A DNA stretch of 50,631 nt from Paludibacteraceae bacterium (GCA_024401475.1 JAKSKZ010000026.1:1-50631); one strand, 5' to 3'; counted from the stretch's first letter, positions 32,861-43,198 are shown. Translations and numbers: made by a program. Notes: generated from the sequence alone by a model not told the origin.

Positions 32861-35416
32861 TCAGAAAGTAATATGGAATTTCAAACGAATGCCACTATGG
32901 TCAATATTTGGATGGTTTCGATAAGACAGCCTCCATACATAGTCCACACGCAGCATCTTGAAAATATTCTCCAATCCGGCACCCACCTCCATATATGGTT
33001 TCTCCCCTAGTCTATACGTCTGTTCGGGGAATTTAAACAAGCCATCCTCCTTATTCTTCAACGGATCATTTTTTTCGCTAAGCGTTCCATACAAGCCTCT
33101 GAAAGAAAACACTTCACGCAACTTCAACTTCTGAATTAGCGGTATTCTGTTCAAAACAAAACCATTCATATAGTATGTCACGTCCCATGATGCGTATTGG
33201 TCGTTAATAAACTCCATCGTATTCATCAGAGAATAAGCGTCAGACTGCAAGAAGTAAGACATATTCACATTGGGTATCAACAACATATGGAACGGCACGG
33301 GATTCCACTGCTTGGCAGCTTTCAAACCAACATCCGCATATCCGAAAATAGAAAGCCAAAAACGCTTCTCGTAACTCAACTCTGTAATATTACTTGAATA
33401 ATCAGAACCCAAAACTCCTTTCTGGCAAATAGAGTGAGACACCGTATACGTAGGATAATCGAAATTTATAGGATAACGGTTCTGACGTGTCTGATAAAAC
33501 TTCTCCTTTGGTGCGTAGCGGAGCGTCAATTTAAATTCGGACATAGTATAATCATCAATATTACGTTCGCTATCCTCACTCACACGCACAAAAGGGACCA
33601 ACCAAGTGGCATACTCCTTCTTGTAACGAGAGATTAAGTCGTAAGAGAAATTATTATAAAACTCCCGTTTATAATCCAACTCAATTTTTCTTTGATACGT
33701 AATCAATTCATCACCAGAACGCTTGGCCGACAAGAAAAAATTATCCTTATTTGTCGTATAATTTTGAGCCAGCTCATCCGTATCGTATTCGTATGTAGCT
33801 TTGACAGAGTGAATTGGAAACTCATTAGGATATTCTTTCTTTGGCAAAAAAGAATATTCCACTTGACCACGGCACTTCAACTTTTGGTCGTCAAATCCGT
33901 ATGCGGCAAACCCGCTGAAGAACCAATTTCTATTCAAATAAGCTGTGGTCATTCCACCCAAACGAAGCCGAATGCCCTCCAACCGGTTTTTACTAATAGT
34001 GGTGTTAACCGGACCTAAATCGAATCGACTATGTTCCGACTCCAACGGAAGATAACCAGAAAAGACAACACGCAAGAACAATTCCGTATAATGATACAAA
34101 GGAACATCACGCAAATCTCCCATCAACACCTTGATATTTCCCTCATTTCCCTCCAAAGAATCCAAACGATTCGCTTGCCAATAGGCATCTGACTTAGAAA
34201 AGGCGTCATCCAATTGCACAACATTTGCTTTCTGTTCAAATATGGAACTATCCGGCTTTTCGATGCTATGATTACGATAAACATTGACCCTTCTTGCAAA
34301 CACGCCCTGAGTCTGCTCCACCATATTGAACTCCACTGCAATATCGTCCCTCAAACGAAGACGCGAGCCATCCTCCAAACGAGAGAACTCTTGTTCGATG
34401 CTCATACCTTGAACGTAGTTGAGGTTGATGTCTTTAGGGACATTCAACTTCGCCATCCTCACAAACCTTGTAGAGTCAAGCGAAACCGATAAAATTCCCG
34501 TGAAGCCAAAACTTTCAGAATTGAATGGAACAAAACCCAAATTGACATATTTCCCTCCATCAACAGAAACTGTGTCCAACAGATAATATTTATAATAAGA
34601 AGGTCCACGGGTAGAAAGGGGGCTCACGAAACGATTGCTTAACAAAGGAATCTCGTCGTCAAAGATATTTACCTCCTGGAAAACCTCTTCAAGCATAGTC
34701 TGTACACTCTCCTGTGGCAAAAGTTCATCGATACCATCACGTTTGACCGCCTTCACTATCTTTTTTTCCGATTTAGGAGCCTTTCTGTAATAAACATCTT
34801 CCAATGTTTCTTTGAAAGAAACCACAAGAATTGGCTTGCCAGTTATCGTTGATGTATCCACATAATCGAACAAGAACTTGAATTTCGTATTCTCCAAGGG
34901 AGCGTTACGCTCTTTCGTAAAATCATCCAAAGCGTAAGACATCTTCTCGTAATGCTCGAAACTAAAATAGTCATGGTTCTTCGGATCAGAAAGGCTCTTG
35001 TTTTTAATCATTTCAGAAACGAAATCGACAGCCGGATTATTCTTTTTGGAATACTTCTCTTTCTTAGGCTTGACAACAACCTCATTCAAATCATAAGAAT
35101 CTGGAGCCAAATCGATCGTAATCGTTTGAGGCGATTGAGTATTCTTCAGTTTAACCTGCTTGTCTTTATATCCAACCATCGAAGCTACAACCGTACGACT
35201 ATTGGAATTCGTATGGATATTAAATTTTCCATTTTTATCAGAGACATTACCATCGACAGTTCCCTTAAAATAAACAGAAACATAAGGCAAAGTCTCCTTC
35301 GTTAACGAATCTCGTATCAAACCGCTAACAATGGCTCCCTGGGAGAATGCTGACAGAGAAAACAAACATTCAACCATGATAAACAACAACAAATAAGAAC
35401 GAAACCTTCTCAACAT
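32861..35416 (-). CDS. DUF5686 outer-membrane protein with N-terminal carboxypeptidase-regulatory-like domain
   Basis: An 851-residue protein with a signal peptide (cut near AFSQG). An N-terminal CarboxypepD_reg-like beta-sandwich (residues ~30-105, 'GLIRDSLTKETLPYVSVYF' and 'GNVSDKNGKFNIHT') is followed by a long beta-rich DUF5686 region that ends as an outer-membrane barrel with terminal aromatic 'LKFHITF'. This architecture is common and conserved in Bacteroidota; the role is unknown, and envelope assembly or transport has been assumed from location. It appears monocistronic. Confidence 0.88.
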   Translation of the reverse strand: MLRRFRSYLLLFIMVECLFSLSAFSQGAIVSGLIRDSLTKETLPYVSVYFKGTVDGNVSDKNGKFNIHTNSNSRTVVASMVGYKDKQVKLKNTQSPQTITIDLAPDSYDLNEVVVKPKKEKYSKKNNPAVDFVSEMIKNKSLSDPKNHDYFSFEHYEKMSYALDDFTKERNAPLENTKFKFLFDYVDTSTITGKPILVVSFKETLEDVYYRKAPKSEKKIVKAVKRDGIDELLPQESVQTMLEEVFQEVNIFDDEIPLLSNRFVSPLSTRGPSYYKYYLLDTVSVDGGKYVNLGFVPFNSESFGFTGILSVSLDSTRFVRMAKLNVPKDINLNYVQGMSIEQEFSRLEDGSRLRLRDDIAVEFNMVEQTQGVFARRVNVYRNHSIEKPDSSIFEQKANVVQLDDAFSKSDAYWQANRLDSLEGNEGNIKVLMGDLRDVPLYHYTELFLRVVFSGYLPLESEHSRFDLGPVNTTISKNRLEGIRLRLGGMTTAYLNRNWFFSGFAAYGFDDQKLKCRGQVEYSFLPKKEYPNEFPIHSVKATYEYDTDELAQNYTTNKDNFFLSAKRSGDELITYQRKIELDYKREFYNNFSYDLISRYKKEYATWLVPFVRVSEDSERNIDDYTMSEFKLTLRYAPKEKFYQTRQNRYPINFDYPTYTVSHSICQKGVLGSDYSSNITELSYEKRFWLSIFGYADVGLKAAKQWNPVPFHMLLIPNVNMSYFLQSDAYSLMNTMEFINDQYASWDVTYYMNGFVLNRIPLIQKLKLREVFSFRGLYGTLSEKNDPLKNKEDGLFKFPEQTYRLGEKPYMEVGAGLENIFKMLRVDYVWRLSYRNHPNIDHSGIRLKFHITF

Positions 35417-35512
35417 ATTATAAATCTTCTTGATTTACAAATTTCCGACTTTTAAGGCAAAGAACAAACATAAATAGTAAACAAATTTAAATGACTCGAT
35501 TAAACGTTATAA

Positions 35513-36427
35513 TTAAAACTCGATTCTATCACCATCCTGACACAAATGTGTATTTGGGAATATAGATTTTGCTTCCTCCAAAAAAGGCTGAAAATCGTCA
35601 TATCTAGCGGAAAAATGTCCTAAGAGCAATTGCTTGACATTAGCCTTGGAAGCTAATGTAGCAGCTTGTAAAGCTGTAGAATGCATTGTTGATTTGGCTT
35701 TTGAAAGATCTTCATGCAAATACGTTGATTCGTGATACAAGCAATCAACAGAATCAATAAAAGGCAATATCCGTTCAATATACATTGTATCTGAACAATA
35801 AGCATATTTCTTAGGAGGAACTGGATTCAATGTCAAATGAGCATTAGGAACAACTAATCCATCCTCAGTCACAAAATCTGCACCTTGCTTAATTAACGGA
35901 ATTGAACTTAATGGTATTTTATAAAAATCTATTTTTTCCCTAATAATATTTCTTTCTCTCTCTTTTTCTGAAAATAAGAAACCAGACGTAGGCAACTTAT
36001 GTTTCAATGGAATAGATGCAACCGTCAACGATCTATCTTCATAGATGACTTCAGAATTTGCAGGGCTAAAAGGCTCAAAACAAACTTTATAAGTCAAATC
36101 ATTACAGAATGTTGATATTAAAGGTTCTAGAATACCTTGCAAAGAAGGATGAGAGTGTATATACAAATCTGCAGTGCGATTAAACATTCCCAACGTAGAA
36201 ATCAAACCAATCAAACCAAAACAATGATCTCCATGCAAATGAGAGATGAAGATATTGTTCAGTCTTGAAATTTTCACTTTAGACGCCAACATTTGGCGTT
36301 GGGTACCCTCTCCACAATCTATCATAAAAGATTTTTCGCGAAGAGAGAGAACTTGAGATGGCTGATTGTGAGTCTTCGTAGGAAGAGCAGAACCAGAACC
36401 TAATATTTGTAATTTGAAATTCTCCAT
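35513..36427 (-). CDS. rnz: Ribonuclease Z
   Basis: A 304-residue metallo-beta-lactamase-fold enzyme that cuts the 3' trailer from tRNA precursors. Zinc ligands are visible as HLHGDH (residues 63-68) and the later 'YCSDT' and 'LLLGHFSARY'; 'HESTYL' is also typical. This matters here because the tRNA-Pro gene in the window shows no encoded CCA end. It lies just downstream of ompA but is separated from it by a terminator. Confidence 0.95.
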   Translation of the reverse strand: MENFKLQILGSGSALPTKTHNQPSQVLSLREKSFMIDCGEGTQRQMLASKVKISRLNNIFISHLHGDHCFGLIGLISTLGMFNRTADLYIHSHPSLQGILEPLISTFCNDLTYKVCFEPFSPANSEVIYEDRSLTVASIPLKHKLPTSGFLFSEKERERNIIREKIDFYKIPLSSIPLIKQGADFVTEDGLVVPNAHLTLNPVPPKKYAYCSDTMYIERILPFIDSVDCLYHESTYLHEDLSKAKSTMHSTALQAATLASKANVKQLLLGHFSARYDDFQPFLEEAKSIFPNTHLCQDGDRIEF

Positions 36428-36431
36428 AAAA

Positions 36432-36467
36432 TAAAAAGAAAGAGGCGAGCAAAAAACCCGCCTCTTT
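36432..36467 (-). terminator. Rho-independent terminator after the OmpA-like gene
   Basis: On the minus strand AAAGAGGCG and CGCCTCTTT flank a T-rich loop, followed by CTTTTTATTTT. It lies between the ompA-like stop and the rnz start. Confidence 0.82.
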
Positions 36468-36498
36468 ACTATTTGACTTTAAAATCTATGTTCTAAAA

Positions 36499-37764
36499 TT
36501 ATTTAGAGAACAACTCGATCTCAACACGTCTGTTCTTAGCTCTACCAGCCAAAGTTGCGTTAGAAGCAACTGGGTCAGCTGAACCGTAACCAAATGTTTG
36601 GATGTGACCTGCAGGAACTCCCTTGCTTGCCAAGTAAGACTTCACAGAAGCAGCTCTATCCTTAGACAATTGAAGGTTCTTAGCAGCGTTACCAGAGTTA
36701 TCAGTGTAACCCTTCAAGATTACAGACCACTCATTGTGTTGCTTCAACAACATTGCCAAACCATCCAATGAAGAGTAAGAAGACTTCTTGATGATAGCCT
36801 TGTTAGTCTCGAATTCCAATTGAGCGAATGCAGTCTTGATGATCTCATCCTCTTCCTTAGTTGGAACATACTTCTCAGGCTCTTTTGTATTTCTGATGTG
36901 GCTATCCAAAGAATCTTGTACAGCCTTTACTTGCTCTTGAAGCTTCTTGATAGCAGCATTTTGGTTAGCGATTTGCTCTTCCATCTTAGCTGCAGCCTCG
37001 TCGTTTTGCTTCTTCAATTCCTCAACCATTGGAGTAATATCTGGAACTTCAACCTTAGGCTCGAAGTCAACCAAAGCTACGTTTCTAACGTTGCTATTAC
37101 CACCGAACTTGTAACGGAACAACAAGTTTGCACCGCCATTAGCCTTTGCAGCACCAGCAGGAGCAAAATCCTTCTTGTTATTAATCTTAGCACGACCTTC
37201 CAAACCTACTGCGAAGTTCTTATTGAAGTTGTACTCTACCAAAGCAGAAGCAACACCCAACCACAACCAGTCGCTGTCCTCTCTACCTTCTGGAGACTTA
37301 TAATTCTTTTGATCAACATCCCAAGAATATACAGAAACACCAGCACCACCATTAGCGTAGATGTTCAACTTTTGCCAAGCCTCTGAACGATACTTAGCCA
37401 AAAGGTTAGAAATGTTTACAGATGCGAACAAATCAATATCATGAACTGTACCATCAAATTCAGGAGATGCACCCTTATCGTGGTTGTTCATTTGATACAA
37501 ATACTCCAAACCAAGACCCCACAAAGGATTTGCAGTGTACTCAACAACTGCACCACCTTCGAAGTTCCATGATTTATCCAACCATCTGTAGTAGTCAACA
37601 CCACCCTTAAGGGCAATTGACCAGTGGTTCAAACCTGCTGAAGAAGCCTCATCAGCGCTTGCCTCTGTTGCAGCAGACTCTGTAACTGCAGCTTGCTCCT
37701 CTTGTGCAAATGCGTTACCTACAAGTGTAGATGCCACGAAAAGGGCCAACATTTTTCTTTTCAT
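36499..37764 (-). CDS. OmpA-family outer-membrane protein
   Basis: A 421-residue protein with a signal peptide (cut at AFAQ). An acidic Ala/Glu linker follows, then an eight-stranded-type barrel (residues ~45-225, with repeated aromatic strands). A coiled-coil stretch (residues ~240-295, 'EELKKQNDEAAAKMEEQIANQ') leads to the C-terminal OmpA peptidoglycan-binding domain, with 'GYTDNSGNAAKNLQLSKDRA' and 'GRAKNRRVEIELF'. It links the outer membrane to the cell wall and is typically very abundant in Bacteroidales. Codon use looks strongly biased, in keeping with high expression. It lies 55 bases after rpsA. Confidence 0.93.
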   Translation of the reverse strand: MKRKMLALFVASTLVGNAFAQEEQAAVTESAATEASADEASSAGLNHWSIALKGGVDYYRWLDKSWNFEGGAVVEYTANPLWGLGLEYLYQMNNHDKGASPEFDGTVHDIDLFASVNISNLLAKYRSEAWQKLNIYANGGAGVSVYSWDVDQKNYKSPEGREDSDWLWLGVASALVEYNFNKNFAVGLEGRAKINNKKDFAPAGAAKANGGANLLFRYKFGGNSNVRNVALVDFEPKVEVPDITPMVEELKKQNDEAAAKMEEQIANQNAAIKKLQEQVKAVQDSLDSHIRNTKEPEKYVPTKEEDEIIKTAFAQLEFETNKAIIKKSSYSSLDGLAMLLKQHNEWSVILKGYTDNSGNAAKNLQLSKDRAASVKSYLASKGVPAGHIQTFGYGSADPVASNATLAGRAKNRRVEIELFSK

Positions 37765-37819
37765 ATAAAATACAATTAAATTAAAATTTTAAATTCTAGT
37801 TTGTTAATAATTCAGCACG

Positions 37820-39619
37820 TTATTTAGCGTCATTAGACTCCAATTGATCTTTAAGCGCAGCGAGCTCCTCGATATCACCCAAAGTAGTCTTCTCGATGCT
37901 AGTGCTAACTGTCTCTGCCTTCTTAGTTGACTTCTTCTTCTTGAAATCTTTCTTATCAGCAGCCTCGCCGTTAGCAACCTTTTGAGAATCCTCGAAAATA
38001 CGGCTGTGAGAAAGGATAATTCTCTTAGCGTCCTTGTTGAATTCGATAACCTTGAAATCCAACTTCTCGTCAACCTTAGCTTGAGAACCGTCCTCCTTAA
38101 CCAAGTGCTTAGGAGTTGCGAATCCTTCAACACCATAAGGCAATGCGATAACAGCACCCTTATCAAGCAACTCTACGATAGTACCTTCGTGGATTGAATC
38201 TACTGTAAATACAGTTTCGAATACATCCCAAGGGTTCTCCTCCAATTGCTTGTGGCCCAAGCTCAAACGACGATTTTCCTTGTCGATTTCCAATACTTGA
38301 ACATCGATATCTGCACCGATTTGAGTAAACTCTGATGGGTGCTTGATCTTCTTAGTCCAAGAAAGGTCTGAGATGTGAATCAAACCATCAACACCTTCCT
38401 CGATTTCTACGAATACACCGAAGTTAGTGAAGTTACGAACCTTTGCAGTGTGCTTGCTACCAACAGCATACTTAGTCTCGATGTTATCCCATGGATCTGG
38501 CTTAAGTTGCTTGATACCCAAAGACATCTTTCTCTCTTCACGATCAAGAGTCAAGATAACAGCCTCTACCTCGTCACCTACCTTCATGAAATCTTGTGCA
38601 CTACGCAAGTGTTGTGACCAAGACATCTCAGATACGTGGATCAAACCTTCAACACCTGAAGCGATTTCAACGAATGCACCGTAATCAGCCATAACGACTA
38701 CCTTACCCTTAACCTTGTCACCAACCTTCAAGTTAGCATCCAAAGCATCCCATGGATGAGGAGTCAATTGCTTCAAGCCCAAAGCGATACGCTTCTTGTC
38801 ATCATCGAAATCAAGGATAACAACGTTCAACTTTTGATCCAAAGCAACTACTTCTTCTGGATGAGTTACGCGACCCCAAGAAAGGTCTGTGATGTGAATC
38901 AAACCATCTACGCCACCCAAGTCGATGAACACACCGTATGAAGTGATATTTTTAACAGTTCCCTCAAGAACTTGACCTTTTTCAAGTTTAGAGATGATGT
39001 CCTTCTTTTGTTGCTCCAACTCAGCCTCGATAAGAGCCTTGTGAGATACAACAACGTTCTTGAACTCGTGGTTGATCTTAACAACCTTGAATTCCATAGT
39101 CTTGCCAACGAATACGTCGTAATCACGAATTGGCTTAACATCAATTTGAGAACCAGGCAAAAATGCCTCGATTCCGAATACATCAACGATCATACCACCC
39201 TTAGTGCGGCACTTGATATAACCCTTGATAATTTCGTTGTTCTCAAGAGCAGAGTTAACACGATCCCAAGAACGTGCTGCACGTGCCTTCTTGTGAGAAA
39301 GGATCAACTGACCCTTCTTGTCCTCTTGGCTTTCAATGTAAACCTCAACCTCGTCACCAATTTGCAACTCTGGGTTGTAACGGAACTCGTTCATTGAAAC
39401 GATACCATCAGACTTGTAGCCAACGTTAACTACAACCTCTCTTTTGTTCATAGAGATGACCTTACCCATAACAACGTCCTTATCCTTAACGACGTTCAAA
39501 GTTTGATCATACTTCTTTTCCAACTCTTCCTTGCTGACATTTGTCAAAGAGTCGCCATTTTCATAAGCATCCCAATCGAAATCACCAACTGGAGATACCT
39601 TGCTAGTTAAATCGCTCAT
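37820..39619 (-). CDS. rpsA: 30S ribosomal protein S1
   Basis: A 599-residue protein with six S1 (OB-fold) RNA-binding repeats, visible as recurring 'G.V..(I/Y)GVFVDLG.VDGLIHISDLSW' blocks from residue ~45 to ~560, then a basic and acidic tail. S1 in Bacteroidota supports translation start on messages without Shine-Dalgarno sequences, which most genes in this window lack. The promoter box TAATTTTG at 39686-39693 leaves a ~60-base leader. No terminator is obvious before ompA, so read-through is possible. Confidence 0.96.
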   Translation of the reverse strand: MSDLTSKVSPVGDFDWDAYENGDSLTNVSKEELEKKYDQTLNVVKDKDVVMGKVISMNKREVVVNVGYKSDGIVSMNEFRYNPELQIGDEVEVYIESQEDKKGQLILSHKKARAARSWDRVNSALENNEIIKGYIKCRTKGGMIVDVFGIEAFLPGSQIDVKPIRDYDVFVGKTMEFKVVKINHEFKNVVVSHKALIEAELEQQKKDIISKLEKGQVLEGTVKNITSYGVFIDLGGVDGLIHITDLSWGRVTHPEEVVALDQKLNVVILDFDDDKKRIALGLKQLTPHPWDALDANLKVGDKVKGKVVVMADYGAFVEIASGVEGLIHVSEMSWSQHLRSAQDFMKVGDEVEAVILTLDREERKMSLGIKQLKPDPWDNIETKYAVGSKHTAKVRNFTNFGVFVEIEEGVDGLIHISDLSWTKKIKHPSEFTQIGADIDVQVLEIDKENRRLSLGHKQLEENPWDVFETVFTVDSIHEGTIVELLDKGAVIALPYGVEGFATPKHLVKEDGSQAKVDEKLDFKVIEFNKDAKRIILSHSRIFEDSQKVANGEAADKKDFKKKKSTKKAETVSTSIEKTTLGDIEELAALKDQLESNDAK

Positions 39620-39685
39620 TTAATTGTTAATAATAAAAATAATTTCTATTTAGTCGTTTGACATTATATTGTATAAAACACGCTA

Positions 39686-39693
39686 CAAAATTA
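39686..39693 (-). promoter_or_regulatory. -7 box (TAATTTTG) of rpsA
   Basis: TAATTTTG on the minus strand lies 67 bases before the S1 start codon. The 330-base gap 39620-39949 contains this box and the asnS box at 39903; between them is AT-rich DNA with nothing else recognised. Confidence 0.55.
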
Positions 39694-39902
39694 ATACTTT
39701 ATTTTTAATTATCTTGCATTTCCGAAAAATAAATTTCAAATAATTTTCAAGTTCTAAATATTTTTATAAGTGACACGAAATCATAGCGTTTTTCAACTCA
39801 TTTGACACAGAGACTCCCCTATCTGCTTATAGTTTTCTCAAAAAGAGTGTAAAAACAAGAACAATTATTTAGGGTTGAGTTAGATTTGTGGTAAATATTT
39901 CC

Positions 39903-39910
39903 TACTTTTG
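39903..39910 (+). promoter_or_regulatory. -7 box (TACTTTTG) of asnS
   Basis: TACTTTTG matches the consensus and lies 39 bases before the asnS ATG. Confidence 0.6.
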
Positions 39911-39949
39911 CACCATTAGTTTAAAAATTGAACATATAATATATAAGGT

Positions 39950-41353
39950 ATGGCTATTCGTAGATCAAAAATTGTTGATGCCTTAAAGCAAACAAATTAC
40001 GGCGAAACAATCAACGTAAAAGGTTGGGTACGCACTAAGCGTGGTAACAAAAGTGTCAATTTCATCGCAATGAACGACGGCTCAACCATTAATAATATAC
40101 AAATCGTAGCAGACTCCGACAAATTTGACGAAAACATTCTTAAAGATATCACTACTGGCGCTTGCATCAGCGTTGTCGGAAAACTCGTTCAATCTCAAGG
40201 TAAAGGTCAAACTGTAGAAATCCACGCTGACTCTATCGAAATCTACGGTACAGCAGACGTTAATTCTTATCCTTTGCAAAAGAAGGGACACACGATGGAG
40301 TTCCTTCGCGAGATCGCTCACTTAAGACCAAGAACGAATACATTCGGTGCGGTTTTCCGTATCCGCCACAATATGGCAATTGCCATCCACAAGTTCTTCC
40401 ACGAGAAAGGATTCTTCTATTTCCACACGCCTATCATCACAGCTTCAGACTGCGAGGGTGCTGGCCAAATGTTCCAGGTCACAACGATGAACCTTTACGA
40501 TTTGAAGAAAGATGAAAACGGATCCATCAATTACGATGGCGATTTCTTCGGTCGTCAAACAAGTCTTACTGTTTCTGGTCAATTGGAAGGAGAGCTTGCT
40601 GCAACTGCACTTGGTGCCATCTACACTTTCGGACCGACTTTCCGTGCAGAGAACTCCAACACACCTCGTCACTTGGCAGAGTTTTGGATGATTGAGCCTG
40701 AGGTTGCCTTCAATGACATCAACGACAACATGGATTTGGCCGAAGAGTTCATCAAATATTGCGTCAAATGGGCGTTGGACAACTGCAGAGACGACGTTCA
40801 ATTCTTGAACGATATGTTCGACAAGGGACTTATCGAAAGATTGGAAGGCGTATTGAAGGAATCGTTCGTTCGTTTGCCTTACACTGAAGGAATCAAAATC
40901 TTAGAGGAAGCCATAGCAAAGGGCCACAAATTCGAATACCCAGTATTCTGGGGTTGCGACTTGGCTTCAGAACACGAACGCTTCCTTGTAGAGAATCATT
41001 TTAAACGCCCTGTTATCCTTACCGACTACCCTAAGGAGATTAAGGCATTCTATATGAAGCAAAACGAAGATGGCAAGACAGTTCGCGCCATGGACGTCCT
41101 CTTCCCTACTATCGGTGAAATCATCGGTGGTTCTGAGCGAGAGGAGAGTTACGAGAAGTTGCTTGCAAGAATCGAGGAATTGAACATTCCTATGAAAGAT
41201 ATGTGGTGGTATCTCGACACAAGAAAGTTCGGAACATGTCCTCACTCTGGTTTTGGTCTTGGTTTCGAGCGTCTTCTTTTGTTCGTCACGGGTATGACAA
41301 ACATTCGCGATGTCATTCCTTTCCCAAGAACACCAAGAACTGCAGAATTTTAA
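39950..41353 (+). CDS. asnS: Asparaginyl-tRNA synthetase
   Basis: A 467-residue class IIb synthetase that charges tRNA-Asn. The N-terminal OB-fold anticodon domain (residues ~15-105, '[23 protein letters not shown]') precedes the catalytic core with motif 2-like '[21 protein letters not shown]' and motif 3 '[27 protein letters not shown]'. Length is normal. It is monocistronic, with its own promoter box and a terminator. Confidence 0.97.
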   Translation: MAIRRSKIVDALKQTNYGETINVKGWVRTKRGNKSVNFIAMNDGSTINNIQIVADSDKFDENILKDITTGACISVVGKLVQSQGKGQTVEIHADSIEIYGTADVNSYPLQKKGHTMEFLREIAHLRPRTNTFGAVFRIRHNMAIAIHKFFHEKGFFYFHTPIITASDCEGAGQMFQVTTMNLYDLKKDENGSINYDGDFFGRQTSLTVSGQLEGELAATALGAIYTFGPTFRAENSNTPRHLAEFWMIEPEVAFNDINDNMDLAEEFIKYCVKWALDNCRDDVQFLNDMFDKGLIERLEGVLKESFVRLPYTEGIKILEEAIAKGHKFEYPVFWGCDLASEHERFLVENHFKRPVILTDYPKEIKAFYMKQNEDGKTVRAMDVLFPTIGEIIGGSEREESYEKLLARIEELNIPMKDMWWYLDTRKFGTCPHSGFGLGFERLLLFVTGMTNIRDVIPFPRTPRTAEF

Positions 41354-41358
41354 TTATC

Positions 41359-41391
41359 AAAGGCGGAAGATTTTTTCTTCCGCTTTTGTTT
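41359..41391 (+). terminator. Rho-independent terminator after asnS
   Basis: GCGGAAG pairs with CTTCCGC around a T-rich loop, followed by TTTTGTTTTAT. Confidence 0.8.
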
Positions 41392-41484
41392 TATATATCA
41401 ATCAATTACGAGAAAACATACTCTACCAAGAAAAAATTTCAAAAAAAATATCGCTTTTCGTTTTGCCATATCAAAAATACGCAC

Positions 41485-41492
41485 TACCTTTG
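41485..41492 (+). promoter_or_regulatory. -7 box (TACCTTTG) of tRNA-Pro
   Basis: TACCTTTG lies 21 bases before the mature tRNA 5' end. Confidence 0.65.
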
Positions 41493-41513
41493 CATCGCAA
41501 AAAGGAAAGGAAA

Positions 41514-41588
41514 CGAGGTGTAGCGCAGTCCGGTTAGCGCATCTGGTTTGGGACCAGAGGGTCGGGGGTTCGAATCCCTTCACCTCGA
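41514..41588 (+). tRNA. tRNA-Pro (TGG)
   Basis: The acceptor arm CGAGGTG pairs with CACCTCG. The anticodon arm CTGGT..ACCAG carries the loop TTTGGGA (anticodon TGG, proline), and the T-loop is GTTCGAATC. The discriminator base is A. No CCA is encoded (the DNA reads CA after it), so CCA must be added enzymatically. Confidence 0.95.
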
Positions 41589-41703
41589 CATCGAAAGGGG
41601 ATCAATAAAAAAGTTGGTTCCCTTTCTTTATTTTTATTCAGTTGGCTATTCACAGAAAGGCCAACATCACACAGATATTAATTCATCATAGAATATAACC
41701 ATT

Positions 41704-42303
41704 ATGTTTTCAGGCATCGTAGAAGCGACTGCAAAAGTCGTCAAATTGGAGAAAGACAAAGGAAACTTGCACCTTACAATGGAGTGCCCTTTCGTATCTG
41801 AATTAAAGATTGATCAAAGTGTAGCCCACAACGGCGTTTGCCTCACCGTCGTTTCCAAAGACGACAAAACATACACCGTGACTGCCGTCAAAGAGACGTT
41901 AGAAAGATCCAACTTAGGATTCTTAAAAGTCGGAGATTTGGTAAACTTAGAGCGCAGCATGCTTATGAATGGCAGATTAGACGGCCATATCGTTCAAGGC
42001 CACGTCGACCAAACCGCCACCTGTATCGAAAAGAAATCGACAGATGGAAGCTGGCTTTTCACTTTCAAATATGAATACAACGCCGAAATGGCCCGCAAAG
42101 GCTACATGACAGTAGAGAAAGGTTCTGCAACGGTAAACGGCACAAGTCTCACCGTTTGCAACTCACAGAAAGACTCTTTCTCTGTTGCTATCATTCCCTA
42201 TACATACGAACATACCAATTTCCAAAATATTGAAGTAGGCACGATTGTCAACATCGAATTTGACATTATCGGAAAGTACATTAGCGGCATGATGATTCAC
42301 TAA
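41704..42303 (+). CDS. ribE: Riboflavin synthase, alpha subunit
   Basis: A 199-residue enzyme made of two lumazine-binding repeats: repeat 1 starts MFSGIVEATAKV, and repeat 2 starts at 'NGRLDGHIVQGHVDQTA'. It turns two lumazine molecules into riboflavin. The N-terminal MFTGI/MFSGI motif and 'NGVCLTV' are typical. No FMN-riboswitch-like structure is visible in the 115 bases upstream. The lipoprotein gene follows at a 33-base gap and may be co-transcribed. Confidence 0.95.
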   Translation: MFSGIVEATAKVVKLEKDKGNLHLTMECPFVSELKIDQSVAHNGVCLTVVSKDDKTYTVTAVKETLERSNLGFLKVGDLVNLERSMLMNGRLDGHIVQGHVDQTATCIEKKSTDGSWLFTFKYEYNAEMARKGYMTVEKGSATVNGTSLTVCNSQKDSFSVAIIPYTYEHTNFQNIEVGTIVNIEFDIIGKYISGMMIH

Positions 42304-42336
42304 ATCTCACAAGGGAAAACTTAAATAACAAAACAA

Positions 42337-43119
42337 ATGAAAACATTAAAATTAACGACATTCTCATTACTTTTTATGAGCTTGTTGACAAACTGCAACC
42401 AAAGCAACAAAAGTGCTAATGACGCTATAGATTCTACATCAACGGTTGTTGAAGAGCAAGCAGAAATCGGTCCAGAGCCTGAAATGGAAGAGGAAAAATG
42501 CCCAACTTGCAACGGCACACAATACATTCTCTGCGAAAAATGCAAAGGCGAAGGTTTTATCGTAAACGAAAACAATCCAGTTGACAAAAAGACAGGGTAT
42601 GGTACAGCTTGCTTCGAGTGTAACGGTAGGGGTTACGGTTTCAAAGACGAACACGGCGATTATCCTTTGAAAAAAGGATTGGGTAAAGTTCTTTGTCCTA
42701 CTTGCGTCAAAGAGGTAAACATTGAATTTGCACAAAGTGAAAGCATTGCTTCTCAGGAAGTTGCAGCCGAATTCGAGTCCAAATTAGTAGGTACGCACAA
42801 ACTTGGTTTACAATGGATGGATGGAAAACTTGGCACTGTCAAGATTGAAAAAATCGGCGACGGTTTGTACTCATGTAAAGGAAACGCAAACAGAAACGAA
42901 GTTGAATACCTCACCGTCGACGGAACATTGCAAGTTGTAAAAGAAGACCATCTTCTTTTCAACGGAACAATCTCAATCTGCATCCACCACATCTACAAGG
43001 GAAGGCCTTACCACCGCACAGGAAAGATGGACTTTGTACGCACCAACGGAAGAAAATTCTGGAGACTTCAACAAATGGAAAATGAAGAATGCATTGACTA
43101 TGTTGACATTTACGAATAA
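42337..43119 (+). CDS. Lipoprotein with DnaJ-like CxxC zinc-finger motifs
   Basis: A 260-residue protein with a signal peptide and a lipobox-like end LLTNC (Cys21). Residues ~52-125 contain four CxxC pairs (CPTCNG, CEKCKGEG, CFECNGRG, CPTC), two of which fit the CxxCxGxG repeat of the DnaJ central zinc-binding domain. No J-domain is present. The remaining ~120 residues are beta-rich with no recognised fold. A cysteine-rich zinc finger on a lipid-anchored, presumably periplasmic protein is uncommon. Function unknown. Confidence 0.78.
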   Translation: MKTLKLTTFSLLFMSLLTNCNQSNKSANDAIDSTSTVVEEQAEIGPEPEMEEEKCPTCNGTQYILCEKCKGEGFIVNENNPVDKKTGYGTACFECNGRGYGFKDEHGDYPLKKGLGKVLCPTCVKEVNIEFAQSESIASQEVAAEFESKLVGTHKLGLQWMDGKLGTVKIEKIGDGLYSCKGNANRNEVEYLTVDGTLQVVKEDHLLFNGTISICIHHIYKGRPYHRTGKMDFVRTNGRKFWRLQQMENEECIDYVDIYE

Positions 43120-43142
43120 ACAGACATATAAAGTCTGAAAAA

Positions 43143-43182
43143 GAAACGGGCGAAATCCAATAAGGATTCGCCCGTTTCTCTT
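43143..43182. terminator. Bidirectional terminator between the lipoprotein gene and alkD
   Basis: A long hairpin, GAAACGGGCGA..ATCC / GGATTCGCCCGTTTC, with T-rich sequence following on the plus strand. It lies between convergent genes. Confidence 0.88.
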
Positions 43183-43198
43183 TTCTATCAAGGGTTTC

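Noticed and set aside
41589..41703. FMN riboswitch before the riboflavin synthase gene
   Set aside because: The 115 bases upstream show none of the conserved RFN-element blocks.
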